DNA of 64,000 nt. Origin: Bisporella sp. PMI_857 (Eukaryota; Ascomycota; Leotiomycetes; Helotiales; Helotiaceae). The position numbers were made by a program, and so were the translations under genes. Shown here piece after piece: positions 36,504 to 48,458 of the stretch. The stretch lies in assembly GCA_021307315.1 (NCBI GenBank), contig JAJSPD010000021.1, positions 496,001-560,000 of the forward strand. Reading direction: 5' to 3'. The notes beneath the pieces are model-generated. The model saw only the letters and a list, made by a program, of their open reading frames with translations, did not search any database and had not been told where the DNA came from. Every line of letters begins with the position of its first letter. The stretch's first letter is position 1.

Positions 36504-37587
36504 TGGGAGGATAATTACTTGATGGAGGATTTTGGCAGCCTGGGGATGGAAGGGAACGGCGACTCATATGAGGATTGGCTTTGAGAGCCATCACATCGCG
36601 ACCAAAGCGAGCTGCGTATGGGCATGATTCCTTCTACGCCGGAACTAGTCTTGGCTTCATGAATCCCTTGCTTCTTCAATAGGAGGTGGTTATACGCCTA
36701 TTCTCTCTTTATTGCCGCCGCTATCCATAAACATCATGGTCTGTTACATCAATTCAATTGCGCTAATTCTAATTCTAACCAAAGCTCCATAAGTACAAGA
36801 GGAGTGTACACCAGGCTCGGGCCGACCTGTTCTTAAGTTTCAACATTTGAATACTTTGCACATTTCAGGGGCTCGGTAAATGGGCCAATTGACACTTCAC
36901 ACTTTCATGTGGTGGATCTTCGGAGCTACAGAAAAGTGGAGTAGCGGGTGCTCATCCCTTTTAGACAGACTCGGATAGACCAGGATAGGCAGATATTGAA
37001 AGAAATCCTCCAGGAAACCAGGAAGACACCAGCCAAGCTGGGTCTAGGTCGATTAGCCAGGGAAGGGAGGCATCAGCATTGGCATAGACATAGGCATTTC
37101 GCGTAATTGTAAGCGCAGCTCGCACCCTATCCTCAATTTGCAATACAAAGGGAAATATTTCGTATCAGGGCTTAGAGTCCCACTAAGCCCTCCATCCTTC
37201 GAACTAGATTCCGCAGAGATCTAGCTTACAAATCGTCCCAGATCACCCCCAATTGCTTCCACCGGTGGCGAGAACCACAAACAAATGTGCCATTAACCAA
37301 AGTGACGACACATTCTGTAACCTTATCTTGCAATCCATACATACCCAGTACCTCACCCATAAGACATACATGATTTACCTAATGCCATATACACCTCCTC
37401 GTCTTGAATCACGCCCGGAAGCTGGGACACGGGGACGCTTAAAGTGCAGTTTTTGCGTTCCAAGCTCCACCGCATTACCTGTAGATAGAAAAGCGTATAT
37501 TTCAACATATTTGCTCCAGATTAATTGCAAACCTATGCGCTGACCGGCTCCCGCCCCACCCGCATCAAAATTTAAGCCTAGTCTTGG
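36504..37587. other. Intergenic between converging genes, no gene seen
   Basis: 1.1 kb with only short frames. The plus-strand frame at 37253-37543 and the minus-strand frame at 36961-37143 show no recognisable features. Confidence 0.4.
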
Positions 37588-38328
37588 TCAGAAGAAGCGC
37601 TGCCACAGAGTCCTTTGCTGATCCGTTTCAACGACCTCCAAGTCTGGCTCGGCGCACACGACTACCCAAGGCTCAACTTCATCCTCACCAAAGGCTACCG
37701 CTTCTTTCACGTCATCTAGGTTATTGACCAACTCCCTGCTGTTATTCCGGTTTCGTGTTTCTGCAAGTGCGGCGTCAGGGATCTTTCCAGTCCCCGATGT
37801 ATCTGGACCGTCTTTTGAAGTTATTATTTGCCGATTTTGAGCATCGTCCGAGGCCGTTGGAGGCGTGTTATTGGGTGTCGTGGTATCAGCATTTGGGGGT
37901 CGTTCCTTGTCCATGTCCTCCGCAATTTTCTCTACTTGCTGCTCACTTGCCATGATTTCTGCTCGAGTCCCTTCGACTCTATCGTGTGATAGCTTCCTTA
38001 TCTTTTCTACGCTATCATTCCCCTGTGTGGAACTATTTTCAGTATCGTTCTTGTGATCCCGGACATTTGGTGGTGGGACAGCAACCTCATTCTCAGCATG
38101 TGGCATACTAAAATGACAGTTTGGGCAAACATCGTTGATCTTGACGACCTTGCATTGAGTTGTCATGTTTGTGCATCTTCCAGGGTGATTCTTTGGCCAG
38201 TTACACACATGAACTATGACTCTTGGTTGATTGTGGTTGCAGTAATAGCGATAGACTTCAGCACGGCATTTCTGCGAGAAGTCAGAGGCAGCGGTCCGAT
38301 TTTTGGCTTGACGAGGTTTGTTTGGCAT
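37588..38328 (-). CDS. Cysteine/histidine-motif hypothetical protein, 246 aa
   Basis: A single exon. Residues 1-100 hold a Cys/His pattern: KCRAEVYRYYCNHNQ, then HVCNWPKNHPGRCTN, TQCKVV and DVCPNCHF. This gives Y-x-C-x-H followed by C, C, C and C-x2-C, which could bind one or two zinc ions. I recall a similar layout in small proteins of unknown function that are widespread in filamentous ascomycetes. The middle is Thr/Asn/Asp-rich and probably disordered. The C-terminus is acidic with VEPWVVVCAEPD, a W-x-x-V motif in an acidic context. No signal peptide is seen. The pattern is shared with the neighbouring 123-aa protein and with the tail of the RRM protein. Confidence 0.68.
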   Translation of the reverse strand: MPNKPRQAKNRTAASDFSQKCRAEVYRYYCNHNQPRVIVHVCNWPKNHPGRCTNMTTQCKVVKINDVCPNCHFSMPHAENEVAVPPPNVRDHKNDTENSSTQGNDSVEKIRKLSHDRVEGTRAEIMASEQQVEKIAEDMDKERPPNADTTTPNNTPPTASDDAQNRQIITSKDGPDTSGTGKIPDAALAETRNRNNSRELVNNLDDVKEAVAFGEDEVEPWVVVCAEPDLEVVETDQQRTLWQRFF

Positions 38329-38928
38329 GGCATTTGTTTGCTAGAAGATCGTGCAGTTTGAAGGTTACAGTTGAAAAGTTCTTTAGGTGCAAAGTATGGC
38401 CAATCTTTCTTTTATCCTCTCTCCTTTTAGGTGTGGAATCAGAACTCGCTTTCATTAGTCATATAGAAAGAAGTAGTATGACGTTTCAACTTATGCATCT
38501 ATTGTTCGATCAGTTTGGATGAGCTTCTGCTCCTTGAAAGAGTCATGACAGAAAACTTAGCTAGCCAGAAAAGCCTGCTTATCGTGGCTAACCTACGGCA
38601 AATAGACATTTCTGAACAGTGGCTCGCCTCATATGTCCAGGAAGGAATTTATGGAAGGCGGTCAATACTCAAAGATTAAACGACCTTCAATTTACCATTC
38701 ACCGTAAATATTCTTCTTGATTAGAACCCACAGCCGCGTGAAAGCCCAGCTCATCAGTCAGCAATATTCTTTTCTCTTCTCTTCCCTCTATCAACAACAA
38801 CAATTCTCAAAGACAAATTTACAACAAACTCCCTTCCCTCAAGAACCTATTCAAGAGCGACCTTCCTCCAACCACCGTCTTGAATATCTCCGGCTCCAAA
38901 ACCAAGCAAAACATCCCCAGACATCAAG
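38329..38928. other. Divergent intergenic region with CAACAA-rich leader
   Basis: It lies between the starts of the 246-aa gene (minus) and the 123-aa gene (plus). The last 150 bases are CT/CA-rich, like a fungal 5' leader. No gene seen. Confidence 0.45.
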
Positions 38929-39436
38929 ATGTGCAAGACCACCACCTGGTTCGTCCTCCCTCTTACCTCCGTTCTTTCCCACAAATCATCTAACACCCCC
39001 CAAGGTTCTACGCCTGCAGCTGCATCGCGCCACCCCTCGGCCCAACCACCACGCGCTGCCAATCCTGGAGCCCCAAGCACAAGACCAAGGCATGCAAGCC
39101 CGCGGACGTCACCACGGAGACGATCTGGCTCGAATCCGACTGCGACGCCCACTGCGACGGAGCCTGGGGGGACCAGGAGGAGCGCGACGAGGCGGAGCGT
39201 CGCAAGGAGCGCGCCGACCATTACATCTAGTACGTTTCTCTCCCCCCCCCCGGTTTGGCGCTGTTCAATAGCTCCTTGGGGAGCATGAGGGACTAACATT
39301 GCTGTACAGCCACGGTAGGCTCGCAAATGATCACGAGGATTCCGCCGAGTTCCAGTACTGGCGTGGCGTTGCCCGCCGCGGACGCGGTGCCCACGGTCAT
39401 CGCCGGTGGAAGCAGTATCCCGCTCGCCGCATATAA
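38929..39436 (+). CDS. Small cysteine-rich protein, about 123 aa, three exons
   Basis: Exons are 38929-38948, 39005-39229 and 39310-39436; all phases match, although the first donor (GTTCGT) is not ideal. The product begins MCKTTTWFYACSCIAP and continues with RCQSW, KACKP and SDCDAHCDGAW, so eight Cys lie in the first 70 residues. Two of them form a Y-x-C-x-C start and the last a C-x3-C end, resembling the start of the 246-aa neighbour. The C-terminal 50 residues are charged and basic (EERDEAERRKERADHYIYHG, then RRGRGAHGHRRWKQY). There is no signal peptide, so it is probably not a secreted effector. A different frame through the same DNA gives longer uninterrupted ORFs on both strands. I prefer this model for its ATG-Cys start and family-like spacing. 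Confidence 0.55.
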
Positions 39437-39977
39437 CGAGGAGCTTCCAAACTTCCCTGAAGACGAGATCCACATTTCTATCGGGAGTGCTTTTTTTTGT
39501 TTTTTCTGAGGAGTTCTGGGTCTTGCTTGCGGGATATGGGCACGAGTCGATTTGTGAGCGTTAGTATGGTCAATATAGACTTGGGAAACTTGATTCCTGA
39601 GACAGATAGCTGCGGTTCTTTGGCGTGTGATGTGTACAATTGTATAAATAGGGATGGTTATTATCACGCGGATTTATTTTGAGCTTTTTGAGGCATATCT
39701 TGAAGAAGAAGCCTGAGAGAGCTTCTCATCTGATGATGCTTTGAACAAGTGCACAGGTAGCGGAGCGTGAGCTAATGAAAATATTTTCTCTTGTTGACGC
39801 GACTGTAAGTTGTTACCATTTCTAATCTCTAGATCACACAAATAAAGACAATCCGTACGATATTTCAACCGCAGCCAGTACTATTTAGAGGTTGAGCACC
39901 AGAGACACTGTCAAGCTTAACCTAATTCACTTAACCAATTGGCAAGTACCAGCTCGAATGCTGCGATCAGACGGGAA
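39437..39977. other. Intergenic, no gene seen
   Basis: It lies between two small plus-strand genes. A run of T lies near 39488-39502. No supported feature. Confidence 0.35.
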
Positions 39978-40364
39978 ATGGAAAGAAAAGGATTCTCACA
40001 CCAATTACATCAACAAATGAGCTTGATTGACGACTTGAACTATCCATTTATGTGTTTCGCGCCACGCTATGCCTATGCTGTAAATCCAACAATCCGTCAA
40101 CCGCCCACGATAACTGATGACATGCCATTGTGCACTTATCTCTGTTGGGCAAATCTACACAAGAAGGGTATCAAAGACACAAAAGAAACTGGTTTTGATT
40201 GTCATAGACAAAAATGTCCTTTTGATGTGAGCGGGAACATCTGCCAGCCAATAACGTATATCATCTATGTTGTAGTCGCTTCAGAGGCGAGGGGAGGTTC
40301 GCCGAGGGTTGCATCTCATCGGAAGGATTTGAATGTTTTGTGTGCAAGGGGTGAAGAAGCATGA
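39978..40364 (+). CDS. Hypothetical protein, about 128 aa
   Basis: I do not recognise this protein. The first ATG in frame is at 39978 (MERKGFSHQLHQQMSLIDDL). An upstream non-ATG extension or a missing first exon is possible. Residues include DLNYPFMCFAPRYAYAVNPT, then PLCTYLCWANLHKKG and FDCHRQKCPFD, which give a scattered Cys set. The last 15-20 codons overlap the antisense 3' end of the PHD-finger gene (stop at 40316-40318), so the true end may be different or spliced. Coding character is fair in the first two thirds. Confidence 0.4.
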   Translation: MERKGFSHQLHQQMSLIDDLNYPFMCFAPRYAYAVNPTIRQPPTITDDMPLCTYLCWANLHKKGIKDTKETGFDCHRQKCPFDVSGNICQPITYIIYVVVASEARGGSPRVASHRKDLNVLCARGEEA

Positions 40365-42650
40365 GTGGTGCTAACTCCTATCGAATCGCGAATACGACCT
40401 CCACGCATGTTTGGTGTCTGAGCACAGAAGCGGCAGATATAGACACTCGGAACACTTTTGCGGTCGAGATTTATGCATTCAGCGTGAAGCCAGTTCTCGC
40501 AGGACTCACTAAGCCTTGTTAGCTGTGATCTGAGCGGAAGGGACTAAGGTTTCTTACCATTGAATCATGAAGCGGTCATCTTCTGGCTTGTTGCATACGC
40601 ATCTTGTGTTTCCGCTCCTTGAGCTAGAAGGAGTTGACCGGTCTAGATCAGAGATAGTAGTAGGGGATAAGTTTTGCGAAGACCTGTAATAGCTTCCTCT
40701 CGAATCTTGGGCATAATGATGATGGCGCGGATTTCGTTGTTTCTGCTTCATTTGAATCTTCTTGCGGTCTTCCATTACTTTCCGCAACTCGCGAGTTGCA
40801 TCTCCTAGCCCACTATCCTCCTCCATTACAGTCTCAGCTTCACTTTCAACACCATCCATTTGCAGGGAATGCTGGCTTGAAGACTCGGAATGGCTATAGC
40901 CACTAGCGCCTGTGCTCTGCCTCCGTAATTCGTTTGAACGCCTAGCAGTCTCGAAGCTTGCAAGCTTTGGATCCTTAGGCTGTTGAGGAAGACTGAACGA
41001 AGTATTCCGGCTTGGTACGATTATCAGCTCATCATCAGTAGACGATTCATATGGAGATGAGTCCCATTCTTCTTTAACCGAAGGTGGCGCAGATTTCCTT
41101 GGAGAGGAATCTCTTCCAACATAGACAGTCTCAGTGCGTGCCTTCCCATTAGAATCTATGGTAAATATTACCTCAGTTCGAGGTCCTGGTTGAGGAGATT
41201 CAAGAATCGAGGGCAAGATCGCAGGTCGCTGCTGCTTCACAGGAGAAGAACGGCCAGTACGAGAGGCCAAGCGGCCTTGTGGTCGCTTTCCTTTACTATC
41301 ACTAAAACTTCGATGCAGTCCTGGGCGTGCCGAACCTTTCACCGGCGAGCTCACCGTTTCCCGTCCAAAGCTTCGACCAGAGCTACGATCCCGAGTACTG
41401 CGAGTCCGACGAAGTTCTTCCTGGTCCCTTCGTGACTCCCGTAACTGGTGCTGATAAGGCTCTCGGACTATATGACTCGTAGCGGGACGTGGTGGTGGTA
41501 AGTTGACATCTTCAAACGCTGAAGCCGAGCTGATAGAATTATTCCGGCTAAAAAGAAGCCCCGGATCTACACTTCCTCCGAATAGATCATTCGAAGCGGT
41601 TGTTGTGTTGTTGAAGTCAAAAGGTGGCAAAGACTTGGGGGCTTCAACAGCTGGAAGCGGCTTGGGTGCTTTCGGTGCTAGTGGCCGTTGACGCTTGACT
41701 GGTTGTTTTGCTATGCTCTGAGCTGCCGGGGGCGAGGCTGCTACTGGTACTTGGATATTTATGCTCTCCTGGAAAATCTGATTATTTCTTCCCCAATCAA
41801 ATGAGTTAGCAACCCTGTGACCGGTGGTAAATATAGCAGTATCTTCTGTGGTAAAGTCAAGATCCATGCCACTCATGCTTGCATCCGGATCCCAGAAGTT
41901 TTTGGCGTCAGAGAATACAGGGGCGGTAGCAGGTGCAGACAAGGGATACCCAAACATATCATCCGTGGTTGAAGGGAATGCCGAAAAGTCAGGGTCGTGA
42001 GTGGGCGTTTCTGACATGCCATAGTGGCTATCTTGGCCATCATTCTGCATAGTTCCAGTCGAGAGTTTCGGCGCCAGTTTTCTTGAGCCTTTGTGCGCTG
42101 ACTGTGGAGGGGTAGCAGTTTGTCCACTAAACGGTTCGTCCAACCGTTTCTCTGGCCTTCTTGGGGTCACCTTCTTCTTTGCGCTGTCATCGAATAGACT
42201 GTTTGAAAAAGGATTTGGAGATGGCGCCAACTGACTGGATGTATCAACTGCAGCAAGGGAAACACTGGGATTCGGCGAAAGTTGATGCACATGAGACGCT
42301 ATATCCGCAGATATGTTTCCAGAAAATGTGTTTTGTTCCACTGCTATCGAGGGATGCTGAATAGGTGTACCAAGAAAAGAATTTTGATCTCCAATAAGTC
42401 GTCCAGGAGTGGAGTGGAAGACTGAGTATTCCTCTGCGAATGTCGGGGTCCACCCACTTCTATTCTCAAAACCCGCACTGGCTTTCGGCGTCTCAAAGGT
42501 TGGGCTTGGAAATTGTCCAGATGTTGGTGTTTGTCCAGGGGTTGGTGGTTGAGCGCTTGGGTTACCAAAGCTGCATTGTTTGTTAGTCCAGTATCCTCAT
42601 TCTTCAGCTCTTCTTTGGTGTCCCTACCTATATGCCGGTTCCCAACTCAT
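40316..42650 (-). CDS. PHD-finger protein, about 742 aa, three exons
   Basis: Exons are 42650-42628, 42570-40558 and 40508-40316, all in phase. The 23-base first exon gives MSWEPAYS, and exon 2 continues FGNPSAQPPTPGQTPTSGQF. The first 660 residues are Ser/Pro/Thr-rich and probably disordered, with basic patches (KQPVKRQRPLAPKAPKPLP, RRDQEELRRTRSTRDRSSGR). A PHD finger spans the last intron near residues 670-715: RCVCNKPEDDRFMIQCESCE, then NWLHAECINL and YICRFC. This gives the C4HC3 ligand set with the usual Trp two residues before the His (W-L-H), so it probably reads histone tails in a chromatin complex. Splicing is needed to complete the zinc ligands, which supports the model. I cannot assign it to a named complex. 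Confidence 0.88.
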
Positions 42651-45600
42651 AGCAAAATTGCCTTGCTAATGTGCGGCAAGAAGCCAAGGCAGGTTGCACT
42701 CCTGCACAATAACTAAAGGGTCGTCTGTCTCACACAAATCTCCCTGAATTCCACCCTTTGTATACTGGTCGTACGATCCAAAGTTTCGAATAATAATATT
42801 TAAGCAGGATCTATTCCGCAAGCACTTTTCAGCAGCGTGGATAGCAGATGTGGTTGCAGGGTCGGGAGCATAAGTTAGCCAACACTATATCCTGCATGTA
42901 TTCTAGCAAGTTCCTCTTTCCTGCGTGAATCTTGCATTAGCCTACAAGTATGGGCGGTGGATGATCAATTAAGCGTACCCCAAATAAGAATATTATGTTA
43001 GACAATAGCTGTTGAGGGGCTCAAAATCATGAGCAAACGTGCTAGCGCTGGCTGTTGATGCTGACCCGAGGCAATGGATTGCTCTATGGAGTTCCGCCAA
43101 ATACAAACTTCAGACAGACTGGCGAGCAGGAGGAGGGGAATTATCTTTAGAAGACGTCAGGAAATTCGTGAAATCGTGGTAAATAGGTCGTCGTAGCACT
43201 AGATCATCATGTTTGTAGCTCTGGAATCGGATATGGTATGAAGAAAATGGTTGCATGTAGTAACGCAAAAAATAGCCAGGATTATGAGAGCGGGTCCGAA
43301 AGAGTAGCAAACACAGTAGGAATTGTGCAAAAGTTGTGCCCGACCCAAGTAATGATTAGGATTGCATTACTGTATTATCTTGCAAAGGGGGGGGGGAGGG
43401 AAAGAAGTGGAGGAATGTAATATTCAGAGGTCAAGGATGTGCCTGCCGACACGGAAACCAAGATATCAGGCAACGAGGCGGTTACCGAGTAGCCAAAGTA
43501 GAAACAAAGGTCCCGATTAAAGGCTAGAGCGTGAGCCAGTGATGGATTCACATAACTGCGAATGATGAAATTGAGGTCAGGATAAGGCTAAGGGAGGTGT
43601 AGAGAAAGGACAATGTATGGCAGGTATGGGGCATGTATCAAGAGCATAATATTGTGCACCAAGACGGGTGTTGATAGGGTGGTAGAGAGCGGTCTCCATA
43701 TCAATTAAGCAGGTTGAGGTTAGCGAGGCCAGATAGACTTGACAGACACCGACAAAGCCACAACTTAACTTCCCGTGATGAGGGGATGAGGTAGGATGGG
43801 GAATGCTATTTTGTTGGGCGGTACCAACTTTTCCATCTATTCATTTCCAGTGGCTCATTTTGCCACCCTCCCTCCTCCCCCCCCCCTTTTAGCACTTCAA
43901 GTCGTATAACCACAACTCACCTATCGTCTAGGCGATGGACGGAAATAAATGGCCGCAACCTCCTCCTTCGTTTGAGAGAAAGAGAGAGTTGCTGTTGGGA
44001 ATATCAATGCTGACGAGGTGCCAGTGAAGGATTGGACACTTTACGTTACGAGAAGCTTATGGACCCCACAATAGCTCTAAATGAGGGAGGTAAACAGACG
44101 AGCAGAGACTCTGGACAGAGCAACTGTTGCTCTGAATCTTGAGGATTGGAAATTGGAGTCGTATCGGGAAAATGTTCAGTTCGTCAAAGCCCCAATTTAT
44201 CAAGCTTTATTGGCTGATATCAGGTTCCAACAAACAGTTCCTCTCATCTTCCTCCTCCTGCTCCTCAGACGGGGAGCCGTCAGCGTATCATTTCTCTTCC
44301 ACAAATCAACCTCTGGTGGATCTCTAACACATATGTGTACCTGCGTCGCGCATAAACTGGGCAACTAATGAATGCTCTTTGCTGCAAGCAAGAGCAGAAG
44401 CTGAGCATGCTGTTCATTTGGGACCTGCAGCCAGGGCATGATATGCTTTTGGAGTGGTCATAAATATTGTCAATGGCACATGTACTTTTGTTCCTGTCAG
44501 CCAACAAGCCAAGGACGGACAGCCAGCCACAACTCCGATCTAATAGCGTTGAGTAATCTCCCGTTTTGTTCATTCTGTAGCCCAAGCTCTCTCTACCAAC
44601 ACTTCGTCGTCATCAAGCCATCTTTTGTCGCTTCGGAGCCTTCCTCTCATTCTTCAGACGACAAGATCACGTTCTTGTTCGCTACCCACGCACAACTTCA
44701 ATGTCCATATATATTTACCGAAACAGATCGTATCTCTCAACGGAACATACATCCATCACGAATGATGCGCTAAACTCGAGAATCCGGTTATTATGATTTA
44801 CGTCTCTCTCCAAGCTATCTATCTTCTCACCGCTGATGCACAATTCAACGCCGACCCCTCATGCTCCAGCGAGGAACCCGAAAAGGCCATCTCGACGCCT
44901 CAAACGCAAGTCGCAAACTAAGCTATTGAGCCCCTCAATCAACCCTTATTATCGCCTTTTCGGCACCTCCACGTTCCCGCCATCCAGCAGCCAATTCATA
45001 CCACTTAAACAATAGCTCATGCAGTTCCGAGACAGCAATCAATCTACAAACAGCTCACTTCGCTTTCTCCGTCTCTTTTCCACTCGCTTAGATCTCAACA
45101 TCCGTTCGCCGTTCGCACCATCATTTCCACACCGTTCAGTGCCGCACTAAAAACCCCCATTACCAATCCCTTATTTATTTTCAACTACCGGTATCCCAAA
45201 TAAAGAGACTCACCAGCTCAAACCAGCTGAACCCTCTTTCTTCATCCCCACCAATCATCTCTGCACAATCCTCCTCGCTTAAACACCGCATGAATTCCCC
45301 CTTTTCCACTAACATCCAGCACTTCCACTAATAGCCACCTGCTTTTTTATTTTCCACTTTACCGTACCACCGAGCCACCACCAAGCAAGCCATCTCGAAC
45401 AACCCTCAACCGCTTCAGCCTCCCAAGCTCAAAACCTTATCCGCTATACGAGAACAGATACGAAGTGCCCGCAACTCAAAAAGAAGCCGTCGCGCGCGTG
45501 ACGCGGGAACACGTGAATCCCGAATCAGGTCACATTGAACACCGTCAACAGACCAAGGTCCCCCCTTCCCCAATTCCCATAAAACTGCTCATCTACCCAA

Positions 45601-46451
45601 AGCCAGGATGATGGCTGTATCCCCTCTTGTCCGGCTCAAACTCAGAAGGCGAGAAGGGAAAGGGGGGAAAAAAGGTTGCGCGCGCATGATACCGTGACGA
45701 AAGGGGAAACATGCTGCATTTTCTGCCTTCGTAAGCCAAGTTTTCTAGAAACAAAGTGTGTGTTGGGTGGTGCGTGCAGACGCTGGGATGATGGCGGCTG
45801 GTGTTTTTTACCTTCTATATCATCGAAAGTATTATTGCCAGAGAAGGACCGAAAGTTTTTGGTACCACCCCCCCTTCCACTCGGCATCGGCAGAATGGGA
45901 AGTTCGCAAGTTCGTGATTTCTCGTTTCCTGCCGAGTGAACCGGCGTGAGGAACTTGTAATGGTTTCCGTTCTATAGTTCATCCATTCACTGGTGGTGAA
46001 GCTTGGATGCTCCTTTGATGAACGAAAAGTACTATTAGATTTCTTGCATAGTTTTATCTCCTCACTCTGATCGTACTGGTTTTCTTAGCGAGACGAATCA
46101 TGCTGTTTTGCGCTTCATCCTGTGTGCTGTGCTAGTTGGAATATATATCTGCTTATAAAGTCTTCATTTTTGATCATTAAAGCTATCTACTAAGTAGGCA
46201 TAATGACAGGTATCTACTCCGCCATCAAAACTATGACATACCTCAATTAACCTTGTTTGTTCTGCTTTCATAAATCATCAAATAAACCAACACGCCCGCT
46301 TATCATAAAATCACATTACTGATCCCCGTGGAAGCGCCATGCGCCATAAGCCAATACCTTTATTGATGCCATTGCCCAGCCCATTCCCTTTCCATTCTTC
46401 ATGCTATTGGATCCGTAGTTTTGAACAAAGGAGAGAGAAGAGAGTGCGGAA
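42651..46451. other. 3.8-kb non-coding interval upstream of the PHD gene
   Basis: No gene that I can support. It includes a run of nine G (43387-43395), a run of ten C (about 43878-43887), and a long pyrimidine-biased stretch from about 44760 to 45420 on the plus strand, like a fungal transcript leader. Short frames (e.g. 44081-44368, 45676-45939) have no recognisable features. An unannotated non-coding RNA or very long UTR is possible. Confidence 0.4.
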
Positions 46452-48458
46452 TTATATCATGCCTGATAGTGGGTTTATCGGGCTGATGGTTTTCCTTTGT
46501 TGGGTGGTACTTGGTGTTGATGTGCCCGCTGAGTTGCTGGGCGTCATCTGAGGCGTCATAGGGACTTCAGTTCTTGCCTTTGCTACCATTGTTGATGTGC
46601 CAAGAGCGCGAGTATGTGAACTTTCGCGGCGACGCTTTGGTGCGTCCTTGATCTTTGGGTGTGTATGACACTTTCAAAAGGTTAGCGCTGCTGTAATATT
46701 ATGATAATTGAGTACTCTGAACTTACTTTATAAGCATGTCTGAACCAGGTAGTTCCTTTCTTTTTGCTGCTCACAAGAGCAACCCATTCGTTACAGCTAC
46801 CACAAAGACCTTCCCATACGTCGGGATTACCATCCATTCGTCGTGTCTCTTGAGGTTCCTGGAATGGACTGCCCGTTGCAGCACTGATACCGTGCGTAAA
46901 ACTTTTGTCATACCAGAAAGCGCTGTTCTTTAAAACCAGCCATCGGCCTGGCTTGCAAATTCCACACCATCCCTCTCGCTTGTTCCCGTGACCTCGAACC
47001 CATTTGGGGGTGTACAAGTCACCATCAAAGCGAAGTTCCTGCTCGTGCGGAATTAAATCCGGATCACTGGGATTCATGTCTTCAGGTGGTGGTGGAACTT
47101 GATCTTCGTGAAGTGATGCATAAAGATCAGGCGGATCGCTTAAATCGGTATAGTGCGAGTGCATTGAGTGTGGATCCGCATTGCTCTGCAACATCCGGAA
47201 TAGTCCGTGCGACAACAACGGCGGTGGCGTTTCGAATTGGTGTGGTTCATGGTAATTGTGAGATGGTAAGAGCATACTATTTCGCTGATAAACCTGGTTA
47301 TTTGACATAAGAAATGGGTGCTGTTGTGATTGCAAATTGTGCATGTTGAGAGGTAGCTGTGCGTGAGGCAATGTCGGAGATGAGTGTCTCGACGACATCC
47401 TTGGTGGATGGCTTGTGAATGTTTCTTGTCCTTGATGGAAAACGAAGGGGGAAGGACGCCGAGTTGGCAAAGTGGCGTATGATCCTGTTGACCATCTCTT
47501 GCTTCGAGTGCTATCCATATTGTATGGTGCTGAGCGCATGCTTGGTCTTGGGGAAGGGGATGCTCTTCCGCGACTCTGCGTTCGTACCAGTTCAGATCGA
47601 TGCTGTGGAGTCATCCTCGGCGATGCTACAGGAGACAATTGTGTAGACGACATAAGAGAGTTTCTGTTGGATGTTGGTGGATAATCTGAACTAAAGGATG
47701 GCGCCTCTGATAGTGTTGTCGAGAAATCTTCATACGAGGGCATTTCCGAGAGGCCACCTGTAGTTGACAGAGTGAATGAAGAGCCGGACATGCGCCTCGA
47801 GTTATATGGCTGGTCGAGACTAAGTCGGTCGCTATCTATACCAGGTCCAGAGAATCTCAAGTCGAGTACTGGTACCGCTTCATCAGTCGTATAAGCTTGT
47901 CCTATCGTCATATCTGTATCGAGATGTTGTATTTCAATACCATCACCGCAACTCTTTTGGTTCCAATTATCTAAGAACTCATTAGTATGCCTGAGCACTA
48001 CTTCCCCACGACGAGGTGAACATACGTTCTCCCATGGATGAGGGATAGAAGTCCTGCTGTACTGAGTATGTCTGGGGAAGTCCGTCATTCATTGGCTGCA
48101 TGGGCATCGTCGAAGAGTCCCAGGCTGGCAAGGAGGTATACTCTTCTGGCAGGCAATAAGAAAATCCGGACTCGTGTATAGTTGCTGGCCTAGGTCTCCT
48201 TCCAGTCTGAGGAGTTGCAACTGGTGAAGACCACATCCCAAGTCCAACAGGTTCCGGCTTCATTGACATATCCTCTGGAGTCATGGTGACCGGCGGCGCG
48301 AACGATCTCGGTGGATAGTCTCGTCTAAACTTGTTGTTGGGGTTGAATGTGAAAGAAGGAGTAGATATCTGGTGGCGACTGGATAGACTTGTTAGTGTGA
48401 CGGGGGATCGAGGGGCATGTGAATGATTTTCTTACAGCTGCGCCGGCGTAGAATCCAT
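46452..48458 (-). CDS. Transcription regulator with a Rua1-type C-terminal domain, about 612 aa, four exons
   Basis: Exons are 48458-48436, 48378-48026, 47970-46727 and 46670-46452, all in phase. The 23-base first exon gives MDSTPAQL, then RHQISTPSFTFNPNNKFRRD. The first 450 residues are Ser/Pro/His-rich and probably disordered, with an MSSRHSSPTLPHAQLPLNMH-type low-complexity stretch. The C-terminal domain (about 430-545) matches the Rua1 C-terminal zinc-binding family: DGDLYTPKWVRGHGNKREGW, CGICKPGRWLVLKNSAFWYD, KSFTHGISAATG, then EGLCGSCNEWVALV and TTWFRHAYK. The last exon supplies CHTHPKIKDAPKRRRESS, completing a Cys/His pair and a basic nuclear signal. Such proteins control secondary-metabolite or developmental genes in some fungi; the target here is unknown. 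Long flanking non-coding DNA fits a regulated transcription factor. Confidence 0.88.

Noticed and set aside
38847..39473. 208-aa minus-strand and 184-aa plus-strand ORFs
   Set aside because: GC-rich shadow frames of the 123-aa cysteine-rich gene. The spliced model explains the region better, though I hold it only moderately.
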